Below, one piece after another: positions 30,332 to 39,396 of a stretch of DNA of 64,000 bases. Position 1 is the stretch's first letter. Each line of letters starts with the position of its first letter. The position numbers and the translations under genes are program-made. The stretch comes from Candidatus Zixiibacteriota bacterium (GTDB taxonomy: Bacteria > Zixibacteria > MSB-5A5 > GN15 > FEB-12), in contig JAGNLV010000003.1 in the NCBI GenBank assembly GCA_017999435.1, positions 489,867-553,866 on the forward strand, read 5' to 3'. The notes under the pieces are model-generated. The model saw only the letters and a list, made by a program, of their open reading frames with translations, did not search any database and was not told the DNA's origin.

Positions 30332-31354
30332 ATGTGCACATTTCTGTCCGTCGACGAGGCCGCATTCACCGACACTCACTGGCGGCAGTTCCACAGTTTC
30401 CTCGTGAACATGCACGCACGGGGATTCGGGAATGTGCCGCCGTCCACCGCCCAGGCGCTTCGGCAACGCATCGAAGCGCGCCTGGCGTTGCGGGACGGAT
30501 TCCGCGAGTGGGTAATCGTTAAGGATTCAGCCGTTGTCGGCTGGTTGGGTATTCATGTCCGGCCGGGTTCGGAGACTGCGCCGCCGGTGATGTTCCTCGT
30601 GTTCGACTTCGTGCCGGGGCTGGAGGTCGCGCCGCTCTCGGCCCGCGCGGCGGGCCTGGTTGCCGCCGCGATGCGGGAGAACCGGTGTGGCGAGGTCCAC
30701 TGCATGGCGGCGGAGGCCCACCTCGACAGCCTGCGGCAGACCTGGGGCGGGCGAATTCTCAGCCGGCTCCACCGCTACCGTCTCGACCGCCGGACCGCCA
30801 ACCGGGACCTCATCAACGAGTGGCTGGCGGAGTTTCCCCGACAATTCCCCTCGCTGCGCATCGAGATATTCACCGAGATCCCCGAACGGCATCTCGATTC
30901 CTGGATCGCCTTGTTCGGGCAGTTTCTGGCCGACATGCCCAACGAGGGAACGGCGGCGGCGCCATTCACGATGACGCGCGCGGAGGTGCGCAAATTCGAG
31001 GCGCTGCGGCGGCGCAACGGGCAGTACCTGTACACCGGGGCGCTGCTCGACGGGGAGGGCCGGATGATCGGGCACTCGAACATGGCGACCCATGACGACC
31101 CGCCCACGGAGTGGCACCAGGCGATGACCGGAATCGAGCGCGCCTGGCGGGGCCGGGGGCTCTCGAAGTGGCTCAAAGCGGCCCTGTTTGTGCGCACCGG
31201 CGAGGATTTCCCGCAAAGCCGCTACATCTGGACCGAGATGCGCGCGGTCAACGAGCCGATCCATCTCGTGAACCGGGCTATGGGATTCGAGCTGTCCAGC
31301 GAGGGGTACGAGTGGTCGATTGACCGCGCGGCGCTTGACCGGCTGGCCGGGTAG
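30332..31354 (+). CDS. GNAT acetyltransferase with tandem GNAT-like halves
   Basis: 340 residues. The C-terminal half (about 165-335) is a GNAT domain: SNMATHDDPPTEWHQAMTGIERAWRGRGLSKWLKAAL contains the acetyl-CoA loop (RGRGLS), and NEPIHLVNRAMGFEL is the usual last helix-strand. The N-terminal half (1-150) looks like a degenerate GNAT copy (WVIVKDSAVVGWLGIHV), an arrangement seen in mycothiol-synthase-like proteins. Substrate unknown. Start ATG about 10 bases after GGGAG. It follows a candidate structured RNA and may be regulated by it. Confidence 0.72.
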   Translation: MCTFLSVDEAAFTDTHWRQFHSFLVNMHARGFGNVPPSTAQALRQRIEARLALRDGFREWVIVKDSAVVGWLGIHVRPGSETAPPVMFLVFDFVPGLEVAPLSARAAGLVAAAMRENRCGEVHCMAAEAHLDSLRQTWGGRILSRLHRYRLDRRTANRDLINEWLAEFPRQFPSLRIEIFTEIPERHLDSWIALFGQFLADMPNEGTAAAPFTMTRAEVRKFEALRRRNGQYLYTGALLDGEGRMIGHSNMATHDDPPTEWHQAMTGIERAWRGRGLSKWLKAALFVRTGEDFPQSRYIWTEMRAVNEPIHLVNRAMGFELSSEGYEWSIDRAALDRLAG

Positions 31355-31417
31355 TCCGGCGGCGGGACAGGGCAGGCGCGGCCGGCGAACGCCGCGCCGC
31401 CGTGCTGGGTAATCCGG

Positions 31418-31777
31418 TTACACCGGTTCGACGGCGTCGCGCGGCACCCAGCCCTTGCGGCCGTCGGCGGTGCACGCCCACAACCAGCCCGACTCCTCGC
31501 GGCGGCCCTCGAGGATATCCCCCGGGTGGACGGTGAGTTCCTCGGGGCTGTAGTCTCGTTTGAGAAAGCACCAGCCGGCCGTCGCGCCGCCCGCGGGGTC
31601 TTGCGTGATCGTGAGCCAGGTTTCCGGCACCCACCCCCCGCCGCCGTCCTCAGCGGTGCACCACACCCAGCCCTCGTACTCGCTCGGGCGGCGTTCGAAC
31701 TGGAGGCGTTCGCCGGATTCCAGCTCGCGCGACGGGCCGCCGGCGGCCTGGTGGTGTTTGATGACGCGGAATTTCAT
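31418..31777 (-). CDS. Small protein with two SH3-like repeats
   Basis: 119 residues made of two similar halves, each with a GW-WV pattern: WVWCTAEDGGGGWVPETWL (about 37-55) and WLWACTADGRKGWVPRDAVEP (about 97-117). This is the variant SH3 fold. No signal peptide or membrane segment, so it is probably cytosolic; ligand unknown. The ATG follows AAAGGAG. Same direction as, and downstream of, RidA and aldehyde dehydrogenase. Confidence 0.72.
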   Translation of the reverse strand: MKFRVIKHHQAAGGPSRELESGERLQFERRPSEYEGWVWCTAEDGGGGWVPETWLTITQDPAGGATAGWCFLKRDYSPEELTVHPGDILEGRREESGWLWACTADGRKGWVPRDAVEPV

Positions 31778-31855
31778 GTCGCGGTTGCTCCTTTCTCGCG
31801 CGCGCCGGGGCGCCGTGTTCGGCGCCCGGCGGGCCTTCGGTTGCCGCGCTCCCGC

Positions 31856-32266
31856 TCACTCGTCGACGATAGCCTCGGCTTCGATCTCGACATACCAATC
31901 GGCGCGGACAAGGCCGGCCACGCCGATCATGGTGGCGGCCGGGTTGATCTCGCGGAAAAACTCGCCATGGGCGCGGCCGATTTCGTCCTGGCGCGTGAGG
32001 TCGGTCACATATATGCGGGTGCGCACCACATCGGCCGCCCGCCCGCCGAGTTGCTCGATAGCGGTGCGAATGATCTCGAGGCATCGCATCGTCTGCCCGT
32101 ACGGATCGCCCGGCGCGCCCGTGGAGCCATCGGCTGCGATCGGCCCTGTGCCCGCCACATGGATGGCGTTGCCGACCCGGATCGCCCGGCAGAACCCGAA
32201 CGGCTCCTCGTAGGGGGAGCCGGAGGAGACCCGGCGGCGTGCGGGATTGTCGGATCGCGGCGTCAT
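31856..32266 (-). CDS. RidA/YjgF family protein
   Basis: 136-residue RidA superfamily member; canonical RidA hydrolyses reactive enamine/imine intermediates made by PLP enzymes. Seen: IHVAGTGPIAADGS, DPYGQTMRCLEIIRTAIEQLGG, the catalytic-type Arg in VVRTRIYVTD, and the closing YVEIEAEAIV with its Glu. The N-terminal 20 residues are charged and non-conserved. It may be a RidA subfamily with another substrate. Its start is 4 bases after the aldehyde dehydrogenase stop, so the two are one operon. Confidence 0.9.
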   Translation of the reverse strand: MTPRSDNPARRRVSSGSPYEEPFGFCRAIRVGNAIHVAGTGPIAADGSTGAPGDPYGQTMRCLEIIRTAIEQLGGRAADVVRTRIYVTDLTRQDEIGRAHGEFFREINPAATMIGVAGLVRADWYVEIEAEAIVDE

Positions 32267-32270
32267 GACC

Positions 32271-33701
32271 CTATTTCAGGTTCAACGAGAGAATCTTCAC
32301 TTCGGTCTGGTCCTGGATGGCGTAGCGGACCCCTTCCCGGCCCACGCCGGAGCTCTTCATCCCGCCGTAGGGCTGGTGGTCGGCGCGGTAGGTGGGGATG
32401 TCGTTGACGACCACTCCGCCCGCCTCGATCCGCTCGAAAGCGTACCAGATGTCCTTGATTCGCTGGGTGAAGATGCCGGCCTGCAGGCCGTAGTCCGAGT
32501 CGTTGATCGCATCGACCACACGGTGGAAGTCGCGGTACTTCATGAGGACCGCGAGCGGGGCGAAGGCCTCTTTGGAGCAGACATCCATGTCGGCCTTGAC
32601 ATTCTCCAGCAGAGTCGGCTCGAGCGTGCGGCCGTCACAGAGCGCTTTGCCGCCGGCGATCACTTTCGCTCCCTGGGCGACCGCCCGGCGGAGGGTGTCG
32701 AGGGTCGCCTGCACCGACGCCCGGTCGACCATCATCCCCATGTCGACGTTCGGGTCGAGCGGGTCGCCGACCGTGATCCGTTTGACCCGGGCTTTCAACC
32801 GCCGGACAAACTCATCGTACACGTCCTCATGCACAAAAATGCGCTGAACCGAGATGCACGATTGCCCGGCGACCGCGAAGGCGCCGTAGGCGAGGCGCTC
32901 GACGGCATACGCTAGGTCGGCATCGTCGGCCACCGCCACTCCCGCGTTACCGCCGAGTTCCAGCACGACCTCCTTCTCGGCGGCGTGTTTCTTGATCCAC
33001 CAGCCGACCGCTGAGGAGCCGGTGAACGTGATGAGCCGGACGCGGCGGTCCTCCAGCAGCGGCGCCGCCGCCGCCGAGGAACCGGGGAGGATCGAGACGG
33101 CGCCCTTGGGGTGGTCGGTCTTGTCGATGAGCGCCGCGAGCATGAGGGCGATGAGCGGGGTCTTGCTGGCCGGTTTGAGGACGATAGTGTTGCCGGCGGC
33201 GATTGCCGGGGCGATCTTGTGGGCCACCAGATTGAGCGGGAAATTGAACGGCGCGATCCCGGCGACCACCCCCCGGGGGAACCGCCGCACCAGGCCGACG
33301 CGCTCCTCGCTCCCCGCCGCCCAGTCCAGATCGATGATCTCCCCGCCGATCCGCCTGGCCTCTTCGGCCGCGACCGTGAAGACGCCGATCGCCCGTTTCA
33401 CCTCGGCCCGCGAATCTCTGTACGCCTTGCCGAGTTCGCGGCACATCATTTTCGTGAACTGCTCGATGTTCTTCTCGAGCCCGTTGGCCACCGCGAGGCA
33501 GGTTTCCGAGCGTTTGTATGCAGGGAGATCGCGTGTGACGGCGAATGTCCGGTGCGCGATTTCGATGGCCTGCGTGTAGTCCTCGGCCGAGGCCGAAGCC
33601 GCAGCCCCGACGATCTCATCGTTGAAGGGATTGGCGACCGCGATCTTGTCGGCGCGGTCGACCCATTCGCCGCCGAGGTACATCTTATACGTTCTGGCCA
33701 T
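32271..33701 (-). CDS. NAD(P)-dependent aldehyde dehydrogenase
   Basis: 476-residue ALDH superfamily enzyme oxidising an aldehyde to the acid. Seen: VLKPASKTPL (cofactor Lys), FTGSSAVGWWIKK (Rossmann loop), VLELGGNAGV (general base Glu), AGQSCISVQR (catalytic Cys), EAFAPLAVL and the C-terminal PYGGMKSSGVGREG. Closest in style to lactaldehyde, succinate-semialdehyde or phosphonoacetaldehyde dehydrogenases. The ATG at 33699-33701 follows GGAG by seven bases; longer in-frame extension upstream reads through untypical sequence. Coupled to the RidA gene. Confidence 0.9.
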   Translation of the reverse strand: MARTYKMYLGGEWVDRADKIAVANPFNDEIVGAAASASAEDYTQAIEIAHRTFAVTRDLPAYKRSETCLAVANGLEKNIEQFTKMMCRELGKAYRDSRAEVKRAIGVFTVAAEEARRIGGEIIDLDWAAGSEERVGLVRRFPRGVVAGIAPFNFPLNLVAHKIAPAIAAGNTIVLKPASKTPLIALMLAALIDKTDHPKGAVSILPGSSAAAAPLLEDRRVRLITFTGSSAVGWWIKKHAAEKEVVLELGGNAGVAVADDADLAYAVERLAYGAFAVAGQSCISVQRIFVHEDVYDEFVRRLKARVKRITVGDPLDPNVDMGMMVDRASVQATLDTLRRAVAQGAKVIAGGKALCDGRTLEPTLLENVKADMDVCSKEAFAPLAVLMKYRDFHRVVDAINDSDYGLQAGIFTQRIKDIWYAFERIEAGGVVVNDIPTYRADHQPYGGMKSSGVGREGVRYAIQDQTEVKILSLNLK

Positions 33702-34038
33702 GGGCAACTCCGATGTGTGTATATCCTGTCTGTTCGGGACTCCGGGCGGGGATTCGCCGCCGCGCCGGGGGCTCCGACCGTGCTCCTGTATAGGGATTCG
33801 GCCGGGCGGGCGCAAGTCGATTGTGGCCGGTGGGAAAGTCTTGGACTTGACCCACAGATTAGGGAGTTCGAGCAACACTCGCGAGCTCGTATTCACGTGC
33901 GGGAGATCCTGGGCCCGCTGTAAGATCTTGCCCGCAGGTTAGATAAGAGCCGCGCCCGCTTTAGGCCGCCACTTCTGGTCAGCGGCACCGGTTTTGCCTG
34001 AAACTAGGTCAGCGAGCGTTGCGGAAAGGAGGGATAAG
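33702..34038. other. Divergent intergenic region, aldehyde dehydrogenase / minor pilins
   Basis: No gene seen. It contains GAGTTCG-N9-CGAGCTC-type dyad symmetry near 33868-33892 and the sigma-54-like promoter described separately. I looked for a c-di-GMP riboswitch, common before pilin operons, and saw none. Confidence 0.5.
33982..33998 (+). promoter_or_regulatory. Sigma-54 (-24/-12) promoter candidate for the pilin genes
   Basis: GCGGCACCGGTTTTGCC: GGCAC and TTGC cores with GG (33984-33985) and GC (33996-33997) exactly 10 bases apart, as sigma-54 requires. Predicted start near 34008, 31 bases before the first pilin ATG and upstream of its AAAGGAGG. Pilin genes are classic RpoN targets. The enhancer-binding site is not identified. 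Confidence 0.6.
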
Positions 34039-34404
34039 ATGCCGATGTCACGCTGTCGGGATCAACGGGGCCTGACCCTGCTGGAAGTCCTGGTGGCGAT
34101 GGTAGTCATAAGCGCTTCCCTGTTGTTGCTCCTGGGAATGGGCGTGACGGCTCTTCACGGCAATCATTGGGCCAACAAGACGACTGTGGCCACGCAAATG
34201 ATGCAGCAGCGGCTGGAGCACATACAGAGCACAGGCGACTTCTCGAACGGGACGGCATCGGCCGAAGGCGTCGATGTTTCCTGGACGTGCACGCCGATCG
34301 GCAACTATCTGCGGCGCGTCGACATCAGCGCCAACTGGGTCGATGCCGGAACTCGGAGCCGCACCAACTCCCTCACGGCGTACATCACCTCGGACTCTCT
34401 TTAG
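34039..34404 (+). CDS. Type IV pilus minor pilin, PilV-like
   Basis: 121 residues with a class III signal: a short basic leader (MPMSRCRDQRG) then LTLLEVLVAMVVISASLLLLLGM. Prepilin peptidase would cut after G11, leaving a mature protein starting with Leu and Glu at +5. The soluble part is small and beta-rich, like PilV-type assembly proteins. Start after AAAGGAGG; a longer frame upstream crosses the promoter. First gene of a three-gene pilin operon. Confidence 0.85.
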   Translation: MPMSRCRDQRGLTLLEVLVAMVVISASLLLLLGMGVTALHGNHWANKTTVATQMMQQRLEHIQSTGDFSNGTASAEGVDVSWTCTPIGNYLRRVDISANWVDAGTRSRTNSLTAYITSDSL

Positions 34405-34415
34405 GAGGTGCGCCT

Positions 34416-35252
34416 ATGGCACAGACACGCGAACACACCTCCGGCGCCCGAGGGACATCGCTTCTGGAAGTGCTGATTGCCTTGGTGGTCATGGGCGTCA
34501 TCACGACCGCGCTGTTTGGGCTCTACATCACCCAGCACCGTACCTATATCTCGCAGGATGACGTGACCCTGGTGCAGCAGAACGCCCGCGCCTCAATCGA
34601 TGAATTGGCGCGGCACATTCGCATGACCGGCCACGGCTTGCCGCTGGAAATGATGCCGCTTTCGGCGTTCAATACCGACCCGGACACGATTGTCATCAGG
34701 TACCGCACGGACAACTGTGAGACTTACCTGGCGGAGGCGATGGCGACGCCGTCCTCGGATCTCACGTGCGCCACCGATGTCGGCTGTTTCCAGCCCGGTG
34801 AGTGGGTCTACATCCTCGAACCCGATTCGGGCGGCGGCGAATGGCTTGCGCTCAGCGAGGTGCAGACCGGCGCACGGGTCTTGAGGCACGGCACGATGGT
34901 TCTGTCCAAAGCGTACGCCAAGGATGCGCTGGTCCTGACCGCCAGGCAAGTGACGTTCTATGTCGACACGACGACCGACCCACAGCACCCGGCGCTGACG
35001 GTCAAGGTGCCGGGCCAAACGCCGCAGGTTTTCGCGGAAAACGTAGAGGATCTTCAGCTGCAGTACCGCATGAAGAACGGCCTTGTGGTCGATGTTCCGG
35101 TCGTGGTGAGCGATGTGCGCGAGGTCCTGATCAGCATTACGGCCCGCTCAAATCGCCCGGACCATGAAATGGCGGAGGTGACGGGACACAGCGACGCTTA
35201 CCGGCGGCGCACGTTCACGACATCCGTCTTTCTGCGCAACGTGGGCATCTAG
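34416..35252 (+). CDS. Type IV pilus minor pilin, PilW-like
   Basis: 278 residues; leader MAQTREHTSGARG followed by TSLLEVLIALVVMGVITTALFGLY, the conserved N-methylation helix. The next segment VQQNARASIDELARHIRMTGHG is the typical PilW/PilJ region, and four cysteines could form disulfides. Start ATG after TTAGGAGGTG, 11 bases past the previous stop. Minor pilins of this type prime pilus or pseudopilus assembly at the inner membrane. Confidence 0.87.
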   Translation: MAQTREHTSGARGTSLLEVLIALVVMGVITTALFGLYITQHRTYISQDDVTLVQQNARASIDELARHIRMTGHGLPLEMMPLSAFNTDPDTIVIRYRTDNCETYLAEAMATPSSDLTCATDVGCFQPGEWVYILEPDSGGGEWLALSEVQTGARVLRHGTMVLSKAYAKDALVLTARQVTFYVDTTTDPQHPALTVKVPGQTPQVFAENVEDLQLQYRMKNGLVVDVPVVVSDVREVLISITARSNRPDHEMAEVTGHSDAYRRRTFTTSVFLRNVGI

Positions 35253-35268
35253 TTGGAGGAAAAGCGCT

Positions 35269-36915
35269 ATGACGACGCGACTGCCGACAACTGCCGGGCA
35301 CCGCGGCTTCGCCACCTTCATCGCTCTGATCCTGGTGGTGATGCTGACGCTGCTCGGCATCGCGGCCTTGTCCACCTCGGACGACGAAATGAAGATAGCC
35401 GGCAACGAACTGCACGAGATGAAGGCGTTCTATGCCGCCGAGGCGGGGCTGGCGGACGCCGCGGCAGCGATGCGGTACGAGTATGACAGCACCGGGCTGC
35501 CGCCTGCGGTACTCCCCTCCGGCACCTCCAACCTGAACAACTGCCTGGTGACCTTCACCACTGCCGACGATGGTGCGGCCTCTCCGCGCATTTTGACCAG
35601 CGGCACGCTGGCCGGGTTGCACGCGCTGGTGAAGTCCTTCACCATCACCTCGGAGGCGGAGAATCTTCAGGACGGCGCGAAGGTGACGTTGTCGCAATCG
35701 TTTGAGGTGGCCCTGGTTCCCCTCTTTCAGTTTGCCGTGTTCTACGACAACGATCTGGAAATCGCGCCCGGTCCGGAGATGAACCTGATCGGCCGCGTAC
35801 ACTCCAACGGCAACATGTACCTGCAGTCGAACAACACGCTCCGCATGAACAGCTACGTGACCGCGGCGGGGGACATTCGCCACGGCCGCAAAGGTCCCGG
35901 CAGCGCCGGGTACGGCGATGTTCAGATCAAGAGCGCGTCCGGGGCCTTTGTCTCGATGAAGCAGGGATCGGGTTGGCTGGATGCGGGCGACCCGCAGTGG
36001 TATGATTCATCGGTGGGGCGCTGGCAGGGGCGGGTGCAGGATGCCGCCCACGGCCAGGAGTCGCTCAATCTGCCGCTCTCGCAGGAGGCGGGCGGCGATC
36101 CGCACAGATTGATCGAGCGGGCCGCCGGCAACGTGGATTCCTATGAGAACAAGGCGACCCTGAAATTCATCGACGGCCGGGCTTTCCAGCGGGTCGGCGG
36201 CATCTGGACCGACATCACGGCCGACATGACGTCCCGCAACATCATTTCCTCCTCCGATGACAAGTTCTACGATCAGCGGGAGAAGAAGTGGGTGGACCCC
36301 ATGGAGCTCGACCTGGGCAAGCTGTATGATGAGGGCTATGGGCCGGCCAACGGAGTGATTTACTTCTCCGACCAGACCTCGGACTTTCCGGCCCTCCGGA
36401 TTAAGAACGCCGATGAGTTGGACGGGGGTCTGTCGGTCGTCAGCGAGAATCCTATGTATGTCGTCGGAAACTACAATGCGACTGACAAGAAACCGGCGGC
36501 CCTCATTGCCGATGCCATCACCTTCCTGTCATCCGCCTGGGATGACAGCAAGAGCACGCTCAGCAAAACTCAGCGGGTCGCTACCACTACCGTCGTCAAT
36601 GCCTGCTACGCAACCGGAAACGTGGAAACGACCTCCAGCGATTACAGCGGCGGATTCGAGAACCTCCCCCGATTCCTGGAGACCTGGAACGGGAAGACGC
36701 TCCGGTGGAAGGGCTCGGCCGTCAACCTGTGGGCGTCCCGACAGGCTACTGGCACGTGGAACGGAACCTACTACGACCCGCCGAACCGCGACTGGTTGTA
36801 CGATACTGACCTCGATGATCCCTACAAGCTGCCTCCGGAAACGCCAATGATCCGCGTGTTCCAGCGCAGCGGGTGGAAGCAGGAGCACGTCGGGTACGCA
36901 GACGCGGACTTCTAA
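35269..36915 (+). CDS. PilX-like protein with large C-terminal domain
   Basis: 548 residues. The N-terminus GFATFIALILVVMLTLLGIAALSTSDDEMKIAGNE, then MKAFYAAEAGL, is the PilX N-terminal signature (no classical cleavage site). The remainder (about 130-548) is far longer than PilX (about 200) and begins with NLIGRVHSNGNMYL; I do not recognise that domain, which could be a surface-exposed tip or adhesin module. Start after TTGGAGG, 16 bases past the previous stop. A strong terminator follows, closing the operon. Confidence 0.8.
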   Translation: MTTRLPTTAGHRGFATFIALILVVMLTLLGIAALSTSDDEMKIAGNELHEMKAFYAAEAGLADAAAAMRYEYDSTGLPPAVLPSGTSNLNNCLVTFTTADDGAASPRILTSGTLAGLHALVKSFTITSEAENLQDGAKVTLSQSFEVALVPLFQFAVFYDNDLEIAPGPEMNLIGRVHSNGNMYLQSNNTLRMNSYVTAAGDIRHGRKGPGSAGYGDVQIKSASGAFVSMKQGSGWLDAGDPQWYDSSVGRWQGRVQDAAHGQESLNLPLSQEAGGDPHRLIERAAGNVDSYENKATLKFIDGRAFQRVGGIWTDITADMTSRNIISSSDDKFYDQREKKWVDPMELDLGKLYDEGYGPANGVIYFSDQTSDFPALRIKNADELDGGLSVVSENPMYVVGNYNATDKKPAALIADAITFLSSAWDDSKSTLSKTQRVATTTVVNACYATGNVETTSSDYSGGFENLPRFLETWNGKTLRWKGSAVNLWASRQATGTWNGTYYDPPNRDWLYDTDLDDPYKLPPETPMIRVFQRSGWKQEHVGYADADF

Positions 36916-36939
36916 AAGGCTACCCGCACTGAAAAACCG

Positions 36940-36967
36940 AAAACCCGCCTGCGGGCGGGTTTTCTTT
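36940..36967. terminator. Bidirectional terminator between pilin operon and sppA
   Basis: 10-bp perfect stem AAAACCCGCC / GGCGGGTTTT with loop TGCG (36950-36953). T-runs lie on both sides: TTTTCTTTT on the plus strand, and TTTT then TTTTT when read on the minus strand. It serves the pilin operon and the convergent sppA operon. Confidence 0.88.
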
Positions 36968-36975
36968 TGCCGGCC

Positions 36976-39396
36976 TCAGCGAATATCGATGTCGTAGGGG
37001 AGGCGGGCCAGGAGCTCGCCCTCCGGGAGATCCGCCAGCGGAGCGGCGGCCGCCCGCACCTCCTCGCCGACGAGACCGGCCCAGCGGCCCAGCCAGCCGA
37101 GCACGGGCACCTGGGGCAGGTCGATCAGCCGCCGGCGTTCGGGATAGCGCACGACCCGGTATTCCCGGAGGCCCAGGTGCGAGGCGGTGTAGTCGAGCGC
37201 CTGCTTGAGGCCGCCGAGCTCGTCGACCAGACCGTGCTCCCGCCCTGCCTGTCCGGTCCACACCCGGCCGCGGCCGAGCTGGTCGATGCTGTCGCGGGGA
37301 AGGCGGCGGTTTTCCGCCACCAGTCCGACGAAGTGGTCGTAGAAGGCGCCGAGCATGGCGCCGAGGCGGGCCCGTTCCTCGTCGGTGAACGGGCGCATCG
37401 AAGTCATCATGCCGGCGTGCCGGCCTCGGGTGAACAGCTCTTTGCCCAGCTCGATCTTGTCGTAGAGTCCGGCCAGCACCGGTTTGCCGCCGAAGATGCC
37501 GATCGAACCGGTGATGGTGGCGGGGTCGGCGAAGATGTGTCTGCCGGCCATGGCGATGTAGTACCCGCCGGAGGCGGCCCGCGAACCCATCGAGACCACC
37601 ACCGGCTTCTGCCGGGCGGCCAGCTCGGCCCGATGGAAGATCTCGTTGCCGGCCAGGGCGTAGCCGCCGGGAGAGTCGATGCGGAACACGACTCCCTGCA
37701 CCTGCGGGTTGGCGAGCGCCTGCCCGAAGGCGCTCTCCATGAGCGCCGGGGTCACCTCGCGGCCGCGGCCCGAGAGCGGGCTGGGATCCGCAGCCCCCTC
37801 GGGCTGGATTTCCCCGTCGGCGTACACGACGGCGATTTCGGGCAGCGGCGGCCAACCGTCGTTCATCAGCGTGTCGGCCCGGTAGGCGCGGAAACTGATT
37901 TCCGGCAGCGGACTGAGAAACTTGTCGGGGACCAAGCGGTCCCGATAGGTGAGCCCGTCGACCAGGCCGAGGTCGAGGGCCTCAGTCGAGGTGTAGGGCC
38001 CGCTGTCGATCAGGCCGCGCATGGCCTCCGGGTCCATGCCGCGCCCCTCCGCCAGGCCGCCCACGAACTGGGCGTAGAGGTCATCGAGCAGCCGGTTGGT
38101 CATCTCCCGGTTTGCCTCCGACGGCGTCCGCATCGTGTACGCCTCCGGGGCGGTCTTGTAGTCGCCGATACGTACCATGTCCGCGGCCACGCCGAGCTTC
38201 TCCATCGTCCCGGCAAAGAAAGTCAGTTCGGCCCGGAGGCCGATGAGGTCGAGGTCGCTGACCGGCGGGATGAGGATCGAGTCGCCGGCGCAGGCGACGT
38301 AGTAGGCGATGTTGTTCGGTCCGGTGAGGTGGCTGACGATGCTTTTCCCCTGCGCCCGGAACCACGCCATGGCCTCGCGCATTTCCTGGGCCTGGGCGAG
38401 GGTGAGGCGGAGGTTGTCCAGATGGAGCACCATCTCCCCCACGCCCGGGTCGCCGGCCGCCCGGTAGATGCCGAGCACGAGATCGGCGAAGGCGGGACGC
38501 CGCGCGCCGAAGAATGTCTGCACCGGGTTCTCGTCGGCAGCCCCGCTCACGGACACGGACAGACGGCGCGCCGACCCGCGGATCAGCGACGGCTGGCGCG
38601 AATCGGTGGCCCCCACGACGAGGTGGCTGAAACGATGGCCGGCGTCGGAATCGAAGTGGCTCTGCGTCCCGACGAAATACTCCAGCAGGTTGGCCCGCGC
38701 GCCGATCTCGAAGTTGCCGTCGGAGTCGACGAACGCCTCGATGGAGAGGCCGGTGGCGGGGATGACTTGCGCGTGGTAGATGTAGGTCCAGTCATCCTCG
38801 GCGGCGGCGGCCGACGAGAGGGCGTCGACCGCAAGCGTAACCGTCGCCCCCTGCGGCCGGTAGCCGAGCGAATAGCGCTGGATGACGCGGGTGTCCTCGC
38901 CCTCAAGCTCGGACCGGTTCAGGTTCGACCAGACCGCGCCCACGGCGAAGGGGCTATTGCCGCGCGAGGTGAGGCCGATGTTCCAGTAGTGGCGGTGATC
39001 GTAGGGACTGGGGCCGGACGGAAAGTACCGGTAGGAACCCCCCACCGAGAGCGAGGAACCGAGCGACAGGCCGCCGGCGAGCGCGTATTCCTTGAAATCC
39101 TCCCCGGCGTCGCTGTCAATGCGCCGGTAAGCCAGTCCGAATCCCCGTCGCGTGATGACGGTGCCCCAGTTTTTCAGAACCGAACCCTCGGCGAGGTCGC
39201 CCATGAAAGCGACGGTGGCGGGTTTGTAGGGGCCGAGGACGGCCGGGTTGACCCAAACCGCTTCGGGGCCGAACGCGGTGGCCGCGGGCGCATAGTAGAA
39301 CACGTCGTCGGGAAAAGGCACTTCCTGCGCCTTCGCCCCGAGCGGGATGGCCGCGGCTGCCGCAAGCAGCGCGGTCCAGCGATGAAACCGCATCAT
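36976..39396 (-). CDS. sppA: Signal peptide peptidase SppA fused to an N-terminal barrel-like domain
   Basis: 806 residues. The last 520 or so are a two-domain SppA (67K type): the N-terminal half has the catalytic Lys in GDYKTAPEAYT, the C-terminal half the nucleophile Ser in SRAASGGYYIAMAG, with RIDSPGGYALAGNEI before it. SppA degrades leftover signal peptides at the inner membrane. The first 280 residues are unusual: a signal peptide, then AFGPEAVWVNPAVLG and many amphipathic strands (GGLSLGSSLSVGGSYRYF), reminiscent of PorV/UPF0164 outer-membrane barrels. The start overlaps the upstream gene by 4 bases. Confidence 0.88.
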   Translation of the reverse strand: MMRFHRWTALLAAAAAIPLGAKAQEVPFPDDVFYYAPAATAFGPEAVWVNPAVLGPYKPATVAFMGDLAEGSVLKNWGTVITRRGFGLAYRRIDSDAGEDFKEYALAGGLSLGSSLSVGGSYRYFPSGPSPYDHRHYWNIGLTSRGNSPFAVGAVWSNLNRSELEGEDTRVIQRYSLGYRPQGATVTLAVDALSSAAAAEDDWTYIYHAQVIPATGLSIEAFVDSDGNFEIGARANLLEYFVGTQSHFDSDAGHRFSHLVVGATDSRQPSLIRGSARRLSVSVSGAADENPVQTFFGARRPAFADLVLGIYRAAGDPGVGEMVLHLDNLRLTLAQAQEMREAMAWFRAQGKSIVSHLTGPNNIAYYVACAGDSILIPPVSDLDLIGLRAELTFFAGTMEKLGVAADMVRIGDYKTAPEAYTMRTPSEANREMTNRLLDDLYAQFVGGLAEGRGMDPEAMRGLIDSGPYTSTEALDLGLVDGLTYRDRLVPDKFLSPLPEISFRAYRADTLMNDGWPPLPEIAVVYADGEIQPEGAADPSPLSGRGREVTPALMESAFGQALANPQVQGVVFRIDSPGGYALAGNEIFHRAELAARQKPVVVSMGSRAASGGYYIAMAGRHIFADPATITGSIGIFGGKPVLAGLYDKIELGKELFTRGRHAGMMTSMRPFTDEERARLGAMLGAFYDHFVGLVAENRRLPRDSIDQLGRGRVWTGQAGREHGLVDELGGLKQALDYTASHLGLREYRVVRYPERRRLIDLPQVPVLGWLGRWAGLVGEEVRAAAAPLADLPEGELLARLPYDIDIR

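Noticed and set aside
33702..34038. c-di-GMP riboswitch before the pilin operon
   Set aside because: I looked for the conserved GEMM core and did not find it; the sigma-54-like promoter starts transcription too close to the gene to leave room for one.
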